A DNA stretch of 9,346 bases from Candidatus Limimorpha equi (lineage in GTDB: Bacteria > Bacteroidota > Bacteroidia > Bacteroidales > F082): contig JAGHSL010000115.1 in the NCBI GenBank assembly GCA_018065885.1, positions 1 through 9,346 on the forward strand. The letters run 5' to 3'. The translations under genes were made by a program, and so were the position numbers. Below the pieces are notes generated by a model that did not search any database, had not been told where the DNA came from, and saw nothing but the letters and a program-made list of their open reading frames with translations. The stretch's first letter is position 1; the number at the start of each line of letters is the position of its first letter. Positions 6,586-9,346 of the stretch are shown piece by piece.

Positions 6586-6610
6586 GAAAAATGTGTTATT
6601 TCCTCGATTT

Positions 6611-7141
6611 TTACAAAATTCTCAAAGCTATCGCCGCGCAAGCCTCGGCATCGGCCAAGGCATGGTGATGGTTCTGCAAGTCGTAGCCGCAACGGGCGGC
6701 TATGATGTCGAGGTTATGATGGCCGCCCGGCCAGACTTTGCGCGAAGCGATGCAGGTGCAATAGAATTCATAATCGGGATAATCCATCTGATAGACGCGG
6801 AAGACGGCTTTCAGACAACTTTCATCGAAGGATTTGTTGTGTGCCACAAGAGGCAGACCGCGCTCTCCGTTCATGCTGCTGACGCCTTCGATGCCGTACT
6901 GCTTGAGCAGGGCTTCTACCTTTTCCCATACAAAAGGGAAGACAGGCGCATCCTCGGTGTCTTTGGCGCATAACCCATGCACCTGGCTGCACCAGTAGTT
7001 GTAATACTCCGGCTCGGGCTTGATGAGTGAATAAAATCTATCGACAATCTCGCTATCGCGCACGATGACGACGCCAACCGAACAAACGGAAGAACGCTCG
7101 CAGTTGGCGGTCTCAAAATCTATGGCTGCAAAGTCTTTCAT
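6611..7141 (-). CDS. DEDDh-family 3'-5' exonuclease (DnaQ-like)
   Basis: The 176-residue protein is a single exonuclease domain of the DnaQ/Pol III epsilon superfamily, predicted to remove nucleotides from DNA or RNA 3' ends with two metal ions. ExoI is AAIDFETA with Asp8 and Glu10; ExoII is VAHNKSFDESCL with Asp106; ExoIII is HHALADAEA with His159 and Asp164. All five catalytic residues are present, and the spacing of the last pair is that of DEDDh enzymes. There is no polymerase-binding tail or extra domain, so it is a stand-alone enzyme and not the replicative proofreader. The start gives the usual MKDFAAIDFE opening. It begins 11 bp after the deiminase-like gene and ends the run, with a terminator 25 bp beyond. 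GC is high (6721-6780 is 57%), unlike the gene before it and like the WYL gene. Confidence 0.92.
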   Translation of the reverse strand: MKDFAAIDFETANCERSSVCSVGVVIVRDSEIVDRFYSLIKPEPEYYNYWCSQVHGLCAKDTEDAPVFPFVWEKVEALLKQYGIEGVSSMNGERGLPLVAHNKSFDESCLKAVFRVYQMDYPDYEFYCTCIASRKVWPGGHHNLDIIAARCGYDLQNHHHALADAEACAAIALRIL

Positions 7142-7152
7142 TATATCTCATG

Positions 7153-7995
7153 TTATTTTTTAATATTCCAAGTCATGCAATGCAGGACTCCACCACCTTC
7201 ATAAACCAAATCTTTCATGCGAAAAGGCTCTACTTTACAATCAGGGTTGGCATCTTTAATATAGCGGAGTGCTTGTTTGTCTTCTTCAATTCCAAATGCT
7301 GGCATTAAAATGTTATTTCCAACTTGAAGGTAGTTGACATATGCCCAATTCAAATCATCATTCGGCTTTTCAATGTCAAATTTCATGACAGTGATTTCAA
7401 ATCCTTTTTCTTCAAGTAGATGCTTTATCGTTTCGGCTTCTTTGCAATCCGTTTTGAAGTGATCTGTCATCAGGACTTTGTTGCCATTACACCAATGGAT
7501 AAATCCATCCGAGTGTCCGAAAGGTTCTTCTTCAGATATTTTGTGCCAAGGGATAAAGATGATTTTGTGATTAAGCTTTCCCTGTAATAGGCGGATGAAA
7601 TCCGAATCATACTTTTCCTTTCCATTTTCCGTGAAAACCTTGTCGGTCATTACAAGATAATCTCCGCAAGCAGATATGTTACCGCCATCAATGATGAGGC
7701 TGGTTTCGCTATAGGTGATGTCTAATTCATCACAAATCTGCTTTGGATTTGAAATGTATTCACGGTAATTCTCCTTCGCTAAATAATCCGGTTGGTATTG
7801 GTAGAGAAGAAAATCATTCTCGGACAATTGCAATGGCATGTAATCCCTTACCCAAATGTCGCGAGTGTGGCTAAGCAAGCCCCATTTTATGCCCATGACA
7901 TTCAATTTTCTCGTCAGCCGATTGAATGTGTCAGGATACCATTCCTGAAGTCTATCGGAAAGATAAACAAAATTTGTCTCTTTATCGTAAATCAT
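7153..7995 (-). CDS. Short agmatine deiminase-family (PAD_porph-like) protein
   Basis: The 280-residue protein belongs to the guanidino-group-modifying superfamily (PF04371: agmatine deiminase and Porphyromonas-type peptidylarginine deiminase). Family knowledge: these hydrolyse a guanidine to a urea plus ammonia through a covalent Cys intermediate. Seen: TRDIWVRDYMP (44-54), IIDGGN (101-106), GHSDGF (160-165, His161 and Asp163) and GGGVLHCMTW (267-276, Cys273 nucleophile), so the catalytic set is complete. It is shorter than typical agmatine deiminases of about 340-370 residues and lacks their N-terminal MPAEW-type segment, so the substrate may differ. No signal peptide is visible, which points to a cytoplasmic enzyme and away from secreted PAD. 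Its ATG overlaps the upstream stop in ATGA, indicating translational coupling with the glycosylase-like protein. No polyamine genes are nearby. GC is low (7321-7380 is 35%). Confidence 0.85.
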   Translation of the reverse strand: MIYDKETNFVYLSDRLQEWYPDTFNRLTRKLNVMGIKWGLLSHTRDIWVRDYMPLQLSENDFLLYQYQPDYLAKENYREYISNPKQICDELDITYSETSLIIDGGNISACGDYLVMTDKVFTENGKEKYDSDFIRLLQGKLNHKIIFIPWHKISEEEPFGHSDGFIHWCNGNKVLMTDHFKTDCKEAETIKHLLEEKGFEITVMKFDIEKPNDDLNWAYVNYLQVGNNILMPAFGIEEDKQALRYIKDANPDCKVEPFRMKDLVYEGGGVLHCMTWNIKK

Positions 7996-8690
7996 TTGTT
8001 TATTGTAAATCTGTATTTTTGGTCGTTGAATGTTTTTAGTTCTGATGTTAATGTGCTCTTATCAAAATGCGATTCGCAAAAACATGAACACAAATTGTTA
8101 CTGGTTTTCTTTTCGGCAGTTTTGCATGAGCCCAAGAGGTTGAGTCTGGTTGATTCTATGATTGTTTCTTCTTTGTGATTCTCCATAATAAGAATCGGAT
8201 TGTCTTGATAACGTGACAGGGCATCGGTTTTCCGGAATAAATCTGCCACTTTCCAAGGACCATCAAGAATGTCACCCGAAGCAAGTTCCTTGATCTGCCT
8301 GATAAGGATTCCACCGAAAAAGGCATCATGAGTCAAGCGATATTTATACGAGACTTTATTTTTCGTCTCAATACGGACTCTTTCAATCTTACTTTCAAAA
8401 TTTAAGTCTATTCCACCAAAATCATTTATATACCAAGTAAGTGCTTTGCTTTGTCTTGGATGGGTGGAAATATCTCTATGATTGTCATTGAAGTAGTAGA
8501 ATTCAAGGTCAATAAATCGGTAATGTGTTCCTCGATATTCTATCGAGCATTTATTTATCAAAAACTCTGCTATTTTTTTAAAACGTAATGCAATTGAATC
8601 CTTTGACTCATTTTTAGGAATTAACATCCAGGAACTTAATTCTTCCAAGGAAAGTATCTGTCTCATATTCTTTTGTTCCATATAAAACAC
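7992..8690 (-). CDS. Uncharacterised protein with AAG/MPG-glycosylase-like pattern
   Basis: I do not have a firm family name for this 232-residue protein. The central region, residues about 50-155, resembles the order of motifs in alkyladenine DNA glycosylase (AAG/MPG): YRFIDLEFYY (57-66, Glu63 in the place of the VEAY motif), HRDISTH (71-77), a GG-containing strand (FGGIDLNF, 91-98), GGILIRQI (126-133, compare VLIRAL) and DGPWKVADLF (143-152, compare GPGRL). The likeness is by eye and distant. If right, the protein could bind or excise modified bases, but key AAG residues cannot be confirmed. The C-terminal part has an unusual cluster, Cys201, Cys203, Cys205 and His208. M1 at 8690 lies 3 bp after the WYL stop; M4 and M9 are alternatives. 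The stop is coupled to the deiminase by ATGA. GC is low (8401-8460 is 32%). Confidence 0.8.
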   Translation of the reverse strand: MFYMEQKNMRQILSLEELSSWMLIPKNESKDSIALRFKKIAEFLINKCSIEYRGTHYRFIDLEFYYFNDNHRDISTHPRQSKALTWYINDFGGIDLNFESKIERVRIETKNKVSYKYRLTHDAFFGGILIRQIKELASGDILDGPWKVADLFRKTDALSRYQDNPILIMENHKEETIIESTRLNLLGSCKTAEKKTSNNLCSCFCESHFDKSTLTSELKTFNDQKYRFTINK

Positions 8691-8693
8691 AAA

Positions 8694-9346
8694 TCAGTCG
8701 TTTTGATATTTATCCCACATTCTTTCAATAATTCCAGCCATCTCCTCGCGCAGCCAGAGCGGTTCGAGCACTTCCATTTCGTCGCGGTTCCAGAGCAGTT
8801 CCTGCTGGAAATCGAAAGTGGGGCGCACACGCAGTTTGAAGATGCTGTATCCGTCGGTCCGTTCCGTTTCCTGCTGGGCTTCGCCTGGCATCATCGGCAG
8901 GTCGCGGAGGTAGTTGGCTTGTCCTGCGCTGACTTTCAGCACCACCTCCTCAATCTTGCAGCTCTTTTCGGTGATGATGCCGAAGCAGCCATCGAAAAAC
9001 TCTTTCGGCTTGAAATCCTCTGGATACTCGAATGAGTGGCTCGACAGCCGGAAATCGCGGATGCGGTCGAGGCAAAACACGCGGTCTTCGTTAGCGGGCC
9101 AGTTCCGTCCGACCATGTACCATCGTTGACGGAAAAGCTTCACACACAAGGGCATGAGGTAATGTTCCTTCTCGTCTTCACGCCAATAGTTGTAATAGGT
9201 AATGTGAATGAAACGGTTTTTCTTCATCGCATCGATGATGGGGGCGAGGTGTTCGCGACCGCTTGGGATTTCCTCAAGCAGAATCCTGTCTTTGATGGAT
9301 TTGCTCTCAATCAGCGAGTTGGTGACGGCGTAAGTGTTAAGCAGCC
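8694..9346 (-). CDS. WYL-domain transcriptional regulator, N-terminus outside the window
   Basis: The frame is open to the right edge, so 216 C-terminal residues are visible. The ATG at 9227 is internal because a WYL-type lead-in (LLNTYAVTNSLIES and ILLEEIPSGREHLAPIIDAM) continues upstream of it. The visible WYL domain runs from about residue 37 to 110, with RWYMVG (74-79) as its core motif and FCLDRIRDF (90-98) as the conserved basic strand. A C-terminal WCX-type extension follows (about 125-210). The DNA-binding winged helix should lie beyond the edge. Family knowledge: WYL domains bind nucleic acid or nucleotide ligands and regulate DNA-damage and phage-defence operons. As first gene of the run it may control the three genes after it, starting 3 bp downstream. 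GC is high (8821-8880 is 60%), unlike the next gene. Confidence 0.9.
   Translation of the reverse strand, partial: LLNTYAVTNSLIESKSIKDRILLEEIPSGREHLAPIIDAMKKNRFIHITYYNYWREDEKEHYLMPLCVKLFRQRWYMVGRNWPANEDRVFCLDRIRDFRLSSHSFEYPEDFKPKEFFDGCFGIITEKSCKIEEVVLKVSAGQANYLRDLPMMPGEAQQETERTDGYSIFKLRVRPTFDFQQELLWNRDEMEVLEPLWLREEMAGIIERMWDKYQND

Noticed and set aside
4137..6605. A short recurring string, GGAAATAACA or nearly so, at 4137-4148, 6476-6488 and 6595-6605 on the minus strand.
   Set aside because: It is about 10 bases of AT-rich sequence at unequal positions relative to genes, so chance is a sufficient explanation.
6413..6973. A 186-codon plus-strand ORF that overlaps the exonuclease and is slightly longer than it.
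   Set aside because: The minus-strand product has all five DEDDh catalytic residues, while the plus-strand translation shows no recognisable domain. It is an antisense shadow in GC-rich sequence.
1..9346. CRISPR array, tRNA, rRNA, transposase or integrase genes.
   Set aside because: No regularly spaced repeats, no cloverleaf-like sequence and no recombinase motifs were seen on either strand, so the idea of an acquired island rests on composition and gene content only.

Overview
The window looks like a Bacteroidales chromosome (Bacteroides, Prevotella or a relative). Three signs point there: most predicted transcription units have a Bacteroidetes-type -7 box (TAnnTTTG, here usually running on into TTTGCA), start codons lack clear Shine-Dalgarno sequences, and the WYL regulator, short deiminase-like and beta-propeller-like proteins have the flavour of that order. 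This assignment rests on sequence style only; no marker gene is present.

One gene at the left edge (1-1020, + strand, 5' end outside the window) encodes an unrecognised, possibly beta-propeller protein. Everything else, 1101-9346, is on the minus strand and reads right to left. First comes a four-gene run: a WYL-domain regulator (cut by the right edge), a 232-residue protein that resembles the AAG/MPG alkyladenine glycosylase fold, a short agmatine-deiminase-family protein, and a DEDDh 3'-5' exonuclease. These are separated by 3 bp, a 4-bp ATGA overlap and 11 bp. A terminator hairpin follows. Next are a 46-residue small ORF with its own downstream hairpin, a stand-alone PD-(D/E)XK nuclease (PF14281-like) with its own promoter and terminator, and a pair of small hypothetical genes 14 bp apart. 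Last is a type IV restriction pair, mcrB then mcrC, overlapping by 26 bp.

Together this reads as an accessory, defence-type island: a modification-dependent restriction system (McrBC with an EVE/PUA-like reader domain), another restriction-like nuclease, an exonuclease and a WYL regulator. WYL proteins often control phage-defence loci. No DNA methyltransferase is present, as expected for type IV restriction. Base composition is uneven: the WYL and exonuclease genes are visibly GC-rich, while the glycosylase-like/deiminase pair between them and the PD-(D/E)XK gene are AT-rich, which suggests stepwise acquisition.

The most unusual points are the glycosylase-like/deiminase pair held between WYL and exonuclease, and a 47-bp imperfect repeat present twice (4800-4846 and 6538-6584, 38 of 47 identical). 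Each copy combines a terminator hairpin with a promoter-like box and sits exactly between transcription units.
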